A DNA stretch of 64,000 nucleotides from NCBI GenBank assembly GCA_947625255.1, contig CANQNT010000005.1, positions 1-64,000 of the forward strand. The letters run 5' to 3'. This document shows, one piece after another, positions 10,306-18,916 of the stretch (position 1 is its first letter; each line of letters begins with the position of its first letter). The notes under the pieces were generated by a model, which was not told the DNA's origin, ran no database searches, and saw only the letters and a program-made list of their open reading frames with translations. The stretch is from an uncultured Acetatifactor sp. (lineage in GTDB: Bacteria; Bacillota; Clostridia; Lachnospirales; Lachnospiraceae). Made by a program: the position numbers and the translations under genes.

Positions 10306-11043
10306 TTAGCCGATCAGACAGGGAACGAGGTTTTGGAGTTTTCCATGAGAGAGTTGTAGAATTTGGAATCCGCTGGGGATTTGGGGCAAGTGTGGGGTCA
10401 CGGCCATACCGTTTTCCTGCAAAAGTCCATGAAAGGTATAGATCCGCGGCTGTCTCGCGTGCAAATGGCCGCTCAGAACCAGATTGATCTTGCCTTGCAG
10501 ACAGTCCAAAGCCTCCGGATTTCTTAGTACCTCTGCCTGGTGATGAATCAAAAGGATATTTGTGGGAAATTTTGTACAGGATGATAGAAGAGCAGGAAGG
10601 TCTTTTTCCGGCAGGACCGCATGATCGAAATCCTCCAGAGAGGTCTGGCTGCTGGTGTGGAGGATGTGGAAACCATAGACACCGTCGGGCGCGGCAACCG
10701 CAGGGAATTGTCCTTTTGGGAAAAATTCCCTGTAAAAGGTTTCGTAATGGGAAAAAGACGAGCCTGCGGCCGGGGTATCGGCATCATGGTTGCCGGCACA
10801 GATCCAGAATTGCTGCCTGGGTACTTTGGATATTTTTTCCAGCTGTTCCAAGTACCGGTAGGTAAGCTCAAATTCCGCCATGGCCCCATGACAGGTCAGA
10901 TCCCCGGTAACCGCCACCGCATCCAGGCGGAATTGCTTGCGGTAATATTCCACCATGTGATAAATGGTTTCCCATTTTTTTCTGATATCCGCTCCCGCGC
11001 TTTCCTGATTGAAATGCAGGTCGCTGAGATGTAAAATATTCAT
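10306..11043 (-). CDS. Calcineurin-like metallophosphoesterase
   Basis: A 245-residue cytoplasmic phosphoesterase with the full metal-binding series: SDLHF (residues 6-10), GDLTCHG, GNHD, HH(QAE) and SGHLHARQ. This places it with class III cyclic nucleotide and glycerophosphodiester phosphodiesterases (CpdA/GpdQ type). The start at 11043 is set by GGAGGATTCT just upstream. It is the last gene of a minus-strand operon with two permeases and a UgpB-like binding protein, 29 nt after the second permease. From that context I infer hydrolysis of an imported phosphodiester such as a glycerophosphodiester; the substrate is not proven. Confidence 0.82.
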   Translation of the reverse strand: MNILHLSDLHFNQESAGADIRKKWETIYHMVEYYRKQFRLDAVAVTGDLTCHGAMAEFELTYRYLEQLEKISKVPRQQFWICAGNHDADTPAAGSSFSHYETFYREFFPKGQFPAVAAPDGVYGFHILHTSSQTSLEDFDHAVLPEKDLPALLSSCTKFPTNILLIHHQAEVLRNPEALDCLQGKINLVLSGHLHARQPRIYTFHGLLQENGMAVTPHLPQIPSGFQILQLSHGKLQNLVPCLIG

Positions 11044-11072
11044 AGAATCCTCCGGCGTAAAAGGTATTGGTC

Positions 11073-11918
11073 TTACTTGATACCCGAATGCATGAAGCTG
11101 TCCATAAATTGCCTCTGGAAGATAATGAACAAAGCCAATAGGGGGACGCATACCAGGAAGGTTGCCGCGCTGACATCGCTCCATTGGGCACCGGTCTCAT
11201 AGGACATGGCGAACATGGCCAGACCCAGGGAGAGCGGGCGCTTAGATACGGAATCCGTCATCACCAGCGGCCAGAGGAAGTTATTCCATTGAAAAGCCGC
11301 CGAAATCATGCCAAAGGAAAGATAAGCGGGCAGAAGTAACGGAACGTAAACCTTTCCCAGAATTTGCGGCAGATTGGCTCCATCCACTCTGGCGGCTTCT
11401 TCCAGCTCCGTGGGGATGGTTTTGATTGTCTGCCGGACGATCAGGGTTCCCATGGCCGAGGCGAAGAAAGGAAGCATGATGCCCAATAAATGATCATTGA
11501 GTCCCAGCTTTACCATGAGCGAATAATTCGGAAGAATCAACACCTCCGGCGCGATCATCAATTGGGACAGAAATAGGATAAACAAGAGCCTGGAGCCATA
11601 AAAATCAATTCTGGCAAAAGCATAGCCGGCCAGGGTGATGAACACTAGCTGGACGAGCAGTATTCCTATGGTAATAAACAATGTATTACCGTAGTATTTT
11701 CCAAAAGGAGCCGCGGCCAATACCCTTTTGAAGTTGTCCAGGGTGGGCAGACCAACGGCAAAAAGGTCCAGCGCTTTATCCTGGCTGATAAAGGCCGTCC
11801 TGATAACCCAAAGCAAAGGAATCGCATTGATAAAAAGCATGAGGAACATCAGGCCTTTCAGCAAAGCAGTCCCGACTTTCTTCCATTGTAGGGTATGTTT
11901 CTGGGTAAATGAATTCAT
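11073..11918 (-). CDS. ABC transporter permease, CUT1 family (UgpE/MalG-like)
   Basis: Inner-membrane permease of 281 residues with six predicted helices and the EAA loop EEAARVDGANLPQILGKVYVP (about residues 180-200), the site that contacts the ATPase. It pairs with the upstream permease at 11963-12928. The order binding protein, permease, permease, phosphoesterase is compatible with glycerol-3-phosphate or glycerophosphodiester uptake. No ATPase gene lies in the cluster, so a shared MsmK/UgpC-type ATPase elsewhere is presumably used. Confidence 0.9.
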   Translation of the reverse strand: MNSFTQKHTLQWKKVGTALLKGLMFLMLFINAIPLLWVIRTAFISQDKALDLFAVGLPTLDNFKRVLAAAPFGKYYGNTLFITIGILLVQLVFITLAGYAFARIDFYGSRLLFILFLSQLMIAPEVLILPNYSLMVKLGLNDHLLGIMLPFFASAMGTLIVRQTIKTIPTELEEAARVDGANLPQILGKVYVPLLLPAYLSFGMISAAFQWNNFLWPLVMTDSVSKRPLSLGLAMFAMSYETGAQWSDVSAATFLVCVPLLALFIIFQRQFMDSFMHSGIK

Positions 11919-11962
11919 ATTTCCTCTTTTCCGCTGTCAGGGAGAATCCCCTTTTTCTACAG

Positions 11963-12928
11963 CTATGGCGTTTCGTTGTAATAAGCCTTCCGGTCATCAT
12001 GGAAGAACTTGATGCAAGTAATGATCAGCAAAAGTCCCACAAGGACCACGGTGATGGCGGAGGCTTTGCCGGTATCCCAATAATCAAAGCCGGTCTGATA
12101 AATATAGAACAGCAGGACATTGGTCGCGTTGCCGGGACCGCCTTTCGTCATGATATATAGGTGATCCACCATTTTATAGGCATTGGTCAGCGCGATAATG
12201 AAGACATAGGTGGTGGTGGGAGCCAACAGCGGCCAAGTGATCAGGCGGAACAGTTGGAAACTGCCGGCGCCGTCTATTTTTGCGGCCTCGTACATTTCCT
12301 TTGAAATACCGGTGAGTCCCGACATATAGAAAAGCATGATATATCCGGCTTGTTTCCAGATCAGCATGGCCATGACCGCCCAGATGGCGGTCTTTCCGTC
12401 CGCCAGAAATCTCCAGTTAGGATTGATATAACCCAGGAGCCCGTAGATCGGCGTGTAAATAAACATCCAGATATTCGCGGCCGCCACCATGGGAATGAAA
12501 GTAGGATAAATGAATCCAAGACGCACCAGGAATTTTCCCCGTTTGATTCCTTTTTCAAATACCGCGAAAGCGACTGCGAGGCCGATACTGCAAGGAACCG
12601 TTACGACCGCCACCAAAAGGTTGTTCCAGAAACATTCCAGAAAAGCTTTGTCCTTTAACAGATTCGCGTAATTTGTAAATCCCTGAAAAACGGGCTTTAG
12701 GGTAGAGAGATTGTCCTTGTATAAGCTGTTAATAAAACTCTGGGCGATCGGGTAGATCGTGAACACCGTGAGAAAAATCAGGGAGGGAGACAAGAGGAGC
12801 CAGGCGATCAGGGTCTTTTTCCACTTGCCGCGAATCGCTTTCTTTAAACCGACACGATATTCTTCCCTTTGCAGCGTCCAGTCTTGTCCTTGAACTCTTT
12901 TTTGAGGTATTTTCATTGCAATATCCAT
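11963..12928 (-). CDS. ABC transporter permease, CUT1 family (UgpA/MalF-like)
   Basis: A 321-residue membrane protein; the first helix (about 40-60) follows a basic cytoplasmic N-tail, as usual for MalF/UgpA proteins. The EAA loop reads YEAAKIDGAGSFQLFRLITWP. It lies 70 nt downstream of the binding-protein gene and 44 nt upstream of its partner permease. An in-frame ATG at codon 5 is an alternative start. Function as a heterodimer with the 11073-11918 product is standard for the family. Confidence 0.9.
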   Translation of the reverse strand: MDIAMKIPQKRVQGQDWTLQREEYRVGLKKAIRGKWKKTLIAWLLLSPSLIFLTVFTIYPIAQSFINSLYKDNLSTLKPVFQGFTNYANLLKDKAFLECFWNNLLVAVVTVPCSIGLAVAFAVFEKGIKRGKFLVRLGFIYPTFIPMVAAANIWMFIYTPIYGLLGYINPNWRFLADGKTAIWAVMAMLIWKQAGYIMLFYMSGLTGISKEMYEAAKIDGAGSFQLFRLITWPLLAPTTTYVFIIALTNAYKMVDHLYIMTKGGPGNATNVLLFYIYQTGFDYWDTGKASAITVVLVGLLLIITCIKFFHDDRKAYYNETP

Positions 12929-12998
12929 TTTGCGACTCCAATCTTAACTTTCAAAAGGGGTAAATTTCATGGTGCGTCTTTGCATCGCGGAATTTGTA

Positions 12999-14387
12999 TT
13001 ATCGATATTCCTTCAAAATACTTTCCGCGGTCTGCTGGGCTTCTTCCAGTGCGGGTCCGACCTCCATCTGATCGGTCATGACATAGGAGATTGCGTCATC
13101 AATTGCCTTTTGGACTTCGGCCTGATTATAGGTAGAGAGTTCCGCATAGCCGTATTCCAGTTGATCTCTTGCCACCAGACAATAAGGAAAATCTTCCGCG
13201 TAAGCTTTCATGCGTTCCGTTTCATAGGCGGTGGGTCTGGTCGCCACATAACCGGTATCAATACTCCATTGAGCGACACGCTCATCATCTGTCATCCACT
13301 TGATAAATTCAAACGCGGCTTTCTGGCGTTCCTCGGAAATTCCTTTGAAAATGTAGAAATTGCCGCCGCCGGTAGGGGAACCGAAAGAATCGCAAGAGGG
13401 GAGAATGGCCACTCCGAAATCAAAATCCACGCTGTTTTTCACATTGGTCAGATTACCGGTGGTGTGATACATCATTGCGGTTTTTCCTTCGATGAAGTCA
13501 GAAGGAGTCGTGGCCCAGGATACGATTCCCGAGGGCATGGAGCCGTCCTCGGCAAGGCTTTTCCAGAAGGAGAGGCCTTTCGCGGTACGTTCGTCGTTAT
13601 AATAGGTTTCGGTTCCCGTGGAATTCATCAGATTAAAACCGTTTTGCTGGACGCAAAAGGTTTGAAGCATCCAATAGGCATAGCCGTCGGATGGAATCTC
13701 AATACCATACCTGGTAGCGTCTCCTTCTGTCTTGGTCAGTTTCTTGGCATAATCGGAGAGCTCTTCCCAGGTAGAGGGAGCCTTTTCCGGGTCAAGTCCT
13801 GCTTCCGCGAAAGCTTCTTTGTTGTAGTACAACACGATGGTGCTGCGCTGCCAGGGGATTCCGTAGGTGATATCGCCGTCACGGCTGTTCATCATAAATC
13901 CCTCATAAAATCCGTTCAGCCATTCCTGATCTTCCGGAGTGGTGCAAAAGCTGTTGATATCCGCGATGGCATCCATGGCCAGAAGAGAGTACAGGTCAAT
14001 GGAAAACATGATTGCCATATCGGGGATGTTGCCGCCTTTAATGGCAGCTTGTACCTTGGTGCGGGTGTCGGCATAGCTTCCGGCGTAAATCGGGGTTACT
14101 GTCACATTGGGGTTTTCTTCATGGTACTGGGTACACAACGCGTCAATGAGGGCGTCAGGACCGCCGCCAACGGATACGGGGAAATACATGGTTAATTCCA
14201 GAGGCTCCGCTTCGCTTTCCGTATTGACCGTATTGTTTTCGGCGCTTTGGACCACCGAGGAGGGAGTCCCGGTGGAATTTGTGGAGGCCCCGCCGGAGGC
14301 CTGGCTGACGTTCTTGGCGTCCCCGCACCCCGCCATGGTAAGGAGACAGAGTACGCTTAAGAGCAGCGCGAAAATTCTCTTTTTCAT
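12999..14387 (-). CDS. Extracellular solute-binding lipoprotein, UgpB-like
   Basis: A 462-residue lipoprotein (lipobox TMAGC, Cys21) of the family 1 solute-binding class. The segments YGIPWQRSTIVLYYNKEAF, AGLDPEKAPSTWEEL and GGGNFYIFKG resemble E. coli UgpB, which binds glycerol-3-phosphate and its diesters. A Ser/Thr-rich linker (about 25-60) separates the lipid anchor from the domain. First gene of the minus-strand transporter operon; an extended -10 (TGATATGAT on the minus strand near 14450) lies upstream. The substrate is inferred from similarity and from the co-encoded phosphoesterase. Confidence 0.85.
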   Translation of the reverse strand: MKKRIFALLLSVLCLLTMAGCGDAKNVSQASGGASTNSTGTPSSVVQSAENNTVNTESEAEPLELTMYFPVSVGGGPDALIDALCTQYHEENPNVTVTPIYAGSYADTRTKVQAAIKGGNIPDMAIMFSIDLYSLLAMDAIADINSFCTTPEDQEWLNGFYEGFMMNSRDGDITYGIPWQRSTIVLYYNKEAFAEAGLDPEKAPSTWEELSDYAKKLTKTEGDATRYGIEIPSDGYAYWMLQTFCVQQNGFNLMNSTGTETYYNDERTAKGLSFWKSLAEDGSMPSGIVSWATTPSDFIEGKTAMMYHTTGNLTNVKNSVDFDFGVAILPSCDSFGSPTGGGNFYIFKGISEERQKAAFEFIKWMTDDERVAQWSIDTGYVATRPTAYETERMKAYAEDFPYCLVARDQLEYGYAELSTYNQAEVQKAIDDAISYVMTDQMEVGPALEEAQQTAESILKEYR

Positions 14388-14546
14388 AACAATCCTCTTT
14401 TCTGCCGTTTTACGGCTTTTTAAGTAATCATTTTATTGAACCGACAAAAATCATATCATTCTCTTTCCCTTTTCAACTATCCGGGATGCGTAAAATAAAA
14501 GTAAAACTTTGGTAAAAGAGGACTATCCCCCCCACAGAGAACATGA

Positions 14547-14552
14547 TATAAT
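14547..14552 (+). promoter_or_regulatory. Extended -10 promoter element for the GH2 gene
   Basis: TATAAT at 14547-14552 is preceded by TGA, giving an extended -10 element, 60 nt ahead of the GH2 start. No good -35 box at the usual distance. Confidence 0.45.
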
Positions 14553-14612
14553 GTCCGTAAAGGGCAGCATTTGCGGGTCTCTGCCCGTAACTTTATGATG
14601 GAGGGTGTCAAT

Positions 14613-16340
14613 ATGGATCGAATACCCAGACCGGAACATCCCAAGCCGCAGATGGAGCGGGAGCATTGGATGAATTTGAACGGGGAATGGAGTTTTGCAT
14701 TTGACTTCGGACAGAGTGGAATTGCAAGACGGCTTTATGAGAAAGAGGAGTTTGAGCGGAAAATCATAGTACCCTTTTGTCCGGAGAGCGAGCTGAGCGG
14801 AATCGGTTATCGGGATTTTATTCCGGCGGTATGGTATCAGCGGATGGCGGAGCTTACGCCAGAGCAGTGCAAGGGGCGGATATTCCTGCATTTCGGTGCG
14901 GTGGATTATGAATGTCATGTATGGATTAATGGGAAAAAGGCCGGCTCCCATAAGGGCGGTTACGTTTCTTTTCGCTTTGATATCACGGAGCTTGCGGCGG
15001 CAGGGAAGAATCGGATCACGGTTTATGCCGTGGACGACGGACGAAATTGTAAGCAGTGCCGGGGCAAGCAAAGTCCCGTCTACCAGTCTCAGGGCTGTGA
15101 ATATACGCGAACCACCGGGATTTGGCAGACAGTGTGGTTGGAGTTCGTTCCGGAGGAGCATATCGAAAGGTTTCAGCTCTATCCCAATATTGCCGCGGGT
15201 ACGTTGACCATCAAGGCCGTTACGAAAGGCCGGGGAGTTCTCCGGGCCCGGGCTTTTTATGAGGGCAGGGGCTGCGGCAGCGCGGAAGCGGAGGTAACAG
15301 GCGGGAATGGGGTCTTGACCCTTTTCCTTTCCGAACTGCATTTATGGGAGGCAGGACAGGGGCGGTTGTATGACTTGCGCCTTACCTTTGGGGATGACAG
15401 GGTGAGCAGTTATTTTGGAATGCGTGAGGTTTGTATTCAGGGAGAAAAGATACTGCTCAATGGGAAAAGCGTGTTCCAGCGCCTGGTGCTGGATCAGGGG
15501 TTTTATCCGGACGGAATCTATACGGCTCCATCCGAGGAAGCCTTGGAGCGGGATATCCGTTTGTCCCTGGCGGCGGGCTTTAACGGGGCCAGACTTCATC
15601 AAAAGGTGTTTGAAGAGCGTTTCCTTTATCATTGTGACCGGCTGGGCTATCTGGTATGGGGAGAGCAGGCCAATTGGGGCCTGGATTACAGCAGTCCGGA
15701 GAGTCTGAAGCATTTTCTGCCGGAATGGATGGAGGTGTTGGAGCGGGACTTCAATCACCCGGCCATTGTGGGCTGGTGTCCATTTAACGAAACCTGGGAC
15801 TGTGACGGCAGAAAGCAGGACGATGATCTGCTTCGGATCGTTTATTGGATGACCAAGCAATATGACACTACCCGCCCTTGTATCGATACCAGCGGAAATT
15901 TCCATGTGGTCAGCGACATTTACGATTTACATGATTATGAGCAGGATCCGGAGGTTTTCAGGAGTCACTATCAGAGCTTTGCGGAGGGAGGAAAGCTGCG
16001 GGAGATGATGCCGGCCAGACAGACTCCTCTGGAAGGGGTCCCGGTCTTTATCAGTGAGTACGGCGGGATTAAATGGGACGTGGAGGGCGTGAAAGAGAAC
16101 GGCTGGGGTTATGGCCGGGGCCCGCGGACGGAGGAGGAGTATCTGGAACGCTACCGCAGGCTCACGGATGTCTTGTTGGACAATCCCAGAATGTTTGGTT
16201 TCTGTTATACACAGCTATATGACGTGGAGCAGGAGCTGAACGGCCTTTATACCTATAGCAGAAAGCCCAAGTTCGACATGGAAGTGATCCGTAAAATCAA
16301 TAGCCGGAAAGCGGCGGTGGAAGAGGTGATGTCTCAATGA
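14613..16340 (+). CDS. Glycoside hydrolase family 2 protein
   Basis: A 575-residue beta-glycosidase without a signal peptide, so cytoplasmic. It has the GH2 order: jelly-roll sugar-binding domain (about 1-170), Ig-like domain (about 175-270) and TIM barrel (about 275-570). The acid/base is Glu393 in FNETW and the nucleophile Glu482 in FISEYGG. It is shorter than LacZ and closest in architecture to beta-galactosidase/beta-glucuronidase-like proteins of gut Firmicutes. The start at 14613 is chosen for GGAGG 8 nt upstream. It overlaps the next gene by 4 nt (ATGA), indicating co-translation. The exact sugar is not deducible. Confidence 0.88.
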   Translation: MDRIPRPEHPKPQMEREHWMNLNGEWSFAFDFGQSGIARRLYEKEEFERKIIVPFCPESELSGIGYRDFIPAVWYQRMAELTPEQCKGRIFLHFGAVDYECHVWINGKKAGSHKGGYVSFRFDITELAAAGKNRITVYAVDDGRNCKQCRGKQSPVYQSQGCEYTRTTGIWQTVWLEFVPEEHIERFQLYPNIAAGTLTIKAVTKGRGVLRARAFYEGRGCGSAEAEVTGGNGVLTLFLSELHLWEAGQGRLYDLRLTFGDDRVSSYFGMREVCIQGEKILLNGKSVFQRLVLDQGFYPDGIYTAPSEEALERDIRLSLAAGFNGARLHQKVFEERFLYHCDRLGYLVWGEQANWGLDYSSPESLKHFLPEWMEVLERDFNHPAIVGWCPFNETWDCDGRKQDDDLLRIVYWMTKQYDTTRPCIDTSGNFHVVSDIYDLHDYEQDPEVFRSHYQSFAEGGKLREMMPARQTPLEGVPVFISEYGGIKWDVEGVKENGWGYGRGPRTEEEYLERYRRLTDVLLDNPRMFGFCYTQLYDVEQELNGLYTYSRKPKFDMEVIRKINSRKAAVEEVMSQ

Positions 16341-17137
16341 ATGCAGAGCCGACAATCATGGTGGAATTCACAATTCAGGATGGTAAGGACACCATTTTTG
16401 GTGTTTTATGTAGGCCGGCGGACGAAAAGCGTCATCCCGCAATCATTATCAGCCATGGATACAATGCATCTTGCTCCTATTTTGAAGACTATTGCCGATA
16501 CTATGCGCAGCATGGGATCGTGGCCTATGTTTATGACTTTTGCGGCGGTTCCGCGGACTCACGAAGCAGTGGGAAAACCACCGATATGACACTGTTTACG
16601 GAGCGGGATAATCTCCTGGCAGTTTATCAGGCGATCAGCGGACTGGACTGTGTGGATCCCCGGAAGATTTTCTTGTTGGGAGAGAGTCAGGGAGGCATGG
16701 TGACGGCCTTGTGTACGGAGCTTTTGCAGGAAAAGGTGAGGGCTATGATTCTCTATTATCCGGCGTTCTGTATTCCGGAGGATTGGCGCAGGCGTTTTCC
16801 TAAAGAGGAAGATATTCCGGAAACCATGGAATTCTGGGGAATGACCCTGGGCAAGGCGTACTTTACTTCCATGCGCAATATGAGGGTATTTGATGAGATC
16901 GGGACTTATCAGGGAGAGGTGCTGATTTTATACGGGGAAAAGGATCTGGTGGTGCCGATAGAGTCCATGTACCAGGCGGAAAATGCTTACAGGCAGGCCC
17001 GGCTGGTGGTGCTGAGGCAGGAAGGACATGGCTTCTCGGATCAGGGAAGCGCGTTTGCCAAAAAGCAAGTGCTGAACCTGGTGCTGCGGGAGTCTGAGGA
17101 AAGCGGCAAAACGGATGGCAAGGGTACTTGCTTTTGA
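16337..17137 (+). CDS. Alpha/beta hydrolase (carbohydrate-esterase-like)
   Basis: A 266-residue serine hydrolase with nucleophile elbow GESQG (Ser117), oxyanion region SHGYN, Asp in YGEKDLVVP and His in GHGFSD, completing the triad. No signal peptide. Translational overlap with the GH2 gene suggests removal of acyl groups from the sugar or oligosaccharide that the glycosidase degrades. An acetyl- or feruloyl-esterase role is inference; peptidase S9-like activity cannot be excluded. Confidence 0.82.
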   Translation: MNAEPTIMVEFTIQDGKDTIFGVLCRPADEKRHPAIIISHGYNASCSYFEDYCRYYAQHGIVAYVYDFCGGSADSRSSGKTTDMTLFTERDNLLAVYQAISGLDCVDPRKIFLLGESQGGMVTALCTELLQEKVRAMILYYPAFCIPEDWRRRFPKEEDIPETMEFWGMTLGKAYFTSMRNMRVFDEIGTYQGEVLILYGEKDLVVPIESMYQAENAYRQARLVVLRQEGHGFSDQGSAFAKKQVLNLVLRESEESGKTDGKGTCF

Positions 17138-17156
17138 CTGCCATATTGGTTATAAT
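17128..17156 (+). promoter_or_regulatory. Probable promoter for the flavin reductase-like gene
   Basis: TTGCTT (17128-17133), 17 nt, TATAAT (17151-17156). It overlaps the end of the hydrolase gene and lies about 80 nt ahead of the start at 17237. Confidence 0.5.
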
Positions 17157-17236
17157 TCTAGTACCAAGTCTTGGAAAGTCAATAGAACTTGATTGCGGAC
17201 GTGGAAATTAATAACGATCGGAAAGGAGCTAAGATT

Positions 17237-17809
17237 ATGAAGAGAGATTTTGGAGTAAAACCTTATTTGTTCCCGATGCCGGCATATATGATCGGCACAT
17301 ATAATGAGGATGATTCCGTGGATGTGATGATGATGGCCTGGGGAGGCATCTGCGCCGAGGATATGGTGGCGCTGAATTTGGAAGCCGACCATAAGACCGT
17401 TGCCAACCTCAGGGCGCGGGGCGCGTTTACCCTTGCCGTTCCGGGGGCGGATACGATGGTGGAGTCTGACTTCTTCGGTATCGCAACGGCGAATCAGATG
17501 ACTGATAAATTTGAGCGTACCGGACTTCACGCGGTGAAGAGCGGCCGCGTGGACGCGCCGGTCATTGAGGAATATCCCCTCACGCTGGAATGTACCGTGG
17601 AAAAAATGGAAGAGGAGCCTTACGGCTTGCGCGTGCTCGGCAGAATTGTCAATGTGCTGGCGGATGAAAAGGTTCTGGATGAAAATGGCAAAATTGACGC
17701 TGGAAAGCTGAACACTTTCCTTTTCGATCAGATGCGCAACGGTTACTACGCCGTTGGGGAAAAAATCGGCCAGGCCTGGCACAGCGGAGCAGGACTGATG
17801 AAGAAGTAA
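17237..17809 (+). CDS. Flavin reductase-like FMN-binding protein
   Basis: A 190-residue split-barrel flavoprotein of the DIM6/NTAB flavin reductase family. Typical early segments are PMPAYMIGTYNEDD and MMMAWGGICAEDMVALNL, followed by the conserved GIATANQMTDKFERTGL. Such proteins bind FMN and reduce flavin or a small substrate with NAD(P)H. The start at 17237 follows AAAGGAG by 8 nt. It precedes a second split-barrel protein with about 210 nt between them, so they may be related in redox or detoxification, but no operon is proven. Confidence 0.85.
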   Translation: MKRDFGVKPYLFPMPAYMIGTYNEDDSVDVMMMAWGGICAEDMVALNLEADHKTVANLRARGAFTLAVPGADTMVESDFFGIATANQMTDKFERTGLHAVKSGRVDAPVIEEYPLTLECTVEKMEEEPYGLRVLGRIVNVLADEKVLDENGKIDAGKLNTFLFDQMRNGYYAVGEKIGQAWHSGAGLMKK

Positions 17810-18020
17810 GAAGTTCCCGCGCAATTTTTGCCCGCGTGCGTTTCAGGGCATATTGTCAGAGGGGATCAGTGTGCGGCACATTCTGTGGCATGGTTTTTGG
17901 AACGCACGGGCAAAAAGGAGAGAAAGCAAGGATCGCGCCGGCGACATTGCGCACAGGGAACGGGAAGAACGGATAATGGAGCATACGGAGCAAACAATGG
18001 GAGAAAAAACGAGAGGGAAA

Positions 18021-18476
18021 ATGCGAAGAACAGATCGGGAGCTGATGCCGGATGAGGCGGAAAAGATTTTGCGGGAAAATCAATATGGGATTTTGTCCAC
18101 TGTCTGCCCGGACGGATATCCTTACGGACTGCCTGTCAGCTATGCTTATGAAGAAGGGAAGCTTTATTTTCACCATACCTCGGCGGAAGGACTGCTTGGG
18201 CAAAACATCGCGGGCGAGGTCAAAGCTTGCTTTACCGTTGTGGGAGCGACTGAATTGCTCCCGGAAAAATTTTCCACGAAATATGAAAGTGTGATTGCTT
18301 TTGGGACAATCCGTGAATCCGAGGATAAGATCGACGGTCTGATGAAGCTGGTCAAAAAGCTCAGTCCGGATTTTGTGGAGCAGGGCCGCAAGTACGCGGA
18401 AGCGGCTGCGGGACGTGTGAAGGTGTATGAGCTTCAGATTGAGCGGCTTACGGGAAAGGCGAGAAAGGATCAGTAA
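18021..18476 (+). CDS. Pyridoxamine 5'-phosphate oxidase-fold protein (NimA-like)
   Basis: Split-barrel flavin-binding protein of about 151 residues, with the NimA-type opening MRRTDRELMPDEAEKIL, ILSTVCPDGYPYGLPVSY, LYFHHTSAEG and VIAFGTIRE. NimA-related proteins are linked to nitroimidazole reduction, though most members are uncharacterised. I prefer the ATG at 18021 (GAGAGGG upstream and family alignment); in-frame ATGs at 17976 and 17853 would add a charged, unconserved tail. Followed immediately by a strong hairpin terminator. Confidence 0.8.
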   Translation: MRRTDRELMPDEAEKILRENQYGILSTVCPDGYPYGLPVSYAYEEGKLYFHHTSAEGLLGQNIAGEVKACFTVVGATELLPEKFSTKYESVIAFGTIRESEDKIDGLMKLVKKLSPDFVEQGRKYAEAAAGRVKVYELQIERLTGKARKDQ

Positions 18477-18478
18477 CA

Positions 18479-18524
18479 AAACGGCGTGAAGCTTGAACCT
18501 ATAGGTTAGAGCTTCACGCCGTTT
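18479..18524. terminator. Bidirectional hairpin terminator
   Basis: A perfect 15-bp inverted repeat (arms 18479-18493 and 18510-18524, AAACGGCGTGAAGCT) encloses a smaller palindrome, AACCTATAGGTT. The A-run on one side and T-run on the other suit termination of both the oxidase-fold gene (plus) and the tRNA transcript (minus). Confidence 0.85.
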
Positions 18525-18526
18525 GA

Positions 18527-18610
18527 TGCGGGTAGCCGGACTTGAACCGGCACAGTGTCGCCACCGAGGGATTTTAAGTCCCTTGCGTCTGCCTATTCCG
18601 CCATACCCGC
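18527..18610 (-). tRNA. tRNA-Leu (TAA)
   Basis: 84-nt class II tRNA on the minus strand. The 7-bp acceptor stem is GCGGGTA/TACCCGC; the anticodon stem AGGGA/TCCCT holds loop CTTAAAA with anticodon TAA; a variable arm is present and the T-arm carries GGTTCAAGTCC. CCA is not encoded. It sits 4 nt from tRNA-Tyr. Confidence 0.95.
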
Positions 18611-18614
18611 GGAA

Positions 18615-18696
18615 TGGATGGGGGTGGATTCGAACCACCGAAGCAATTTGCAGCAGATTTACAGTCTGTCCCCTTTGGCCGCTCGGGAACCCATCC
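18615..18696 (-). tRNA. tRNA-Tyr (GTA)
   Basis: 82-nt class II tRNA on the minus strand, with acceptor GGATGGG/CCCATCC, anticodon loop CTGTAAA (anticodon GTA), a long variable arm and GGTTCGAATCC in the T-arm. First gene of a two-tRNA transcript. CCA is not encoded. Confidence 0.95.
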
Positions 18697-18916
18697 AAAC
18701 AGAACGTAACTTCCTGACAAAATGAAATTTTAGCATAGAAAAACGCAAAATGCAAGTGTTTCTCTCAAATTCCATTTGCTTTTTTCTTTATGAATTTCAG
18801 AAGGCTTGTTCATAAAAAATTTACAATTTGTTCGTTGTATGTTTGCCCCTCTTCATGTACCATAGAAATTGTAGGGAAAGGGTTTCTCTAACTATACAGA
18901 AAGCGAAGGGTATACC

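Noticed and set aside
12969-14195. 408-residue plus-strand open frame
   Set aside because: It mirrors the UgpB-like lipoprotein gene on the opposite strand; composition is not protein-like and it has no start context.
17856-18755. 299-residue minus-strand open frame over the tRNA pair
   Set aside because: It runs through two tRNA genes and a terminator, and opposes the NimA-like gene.
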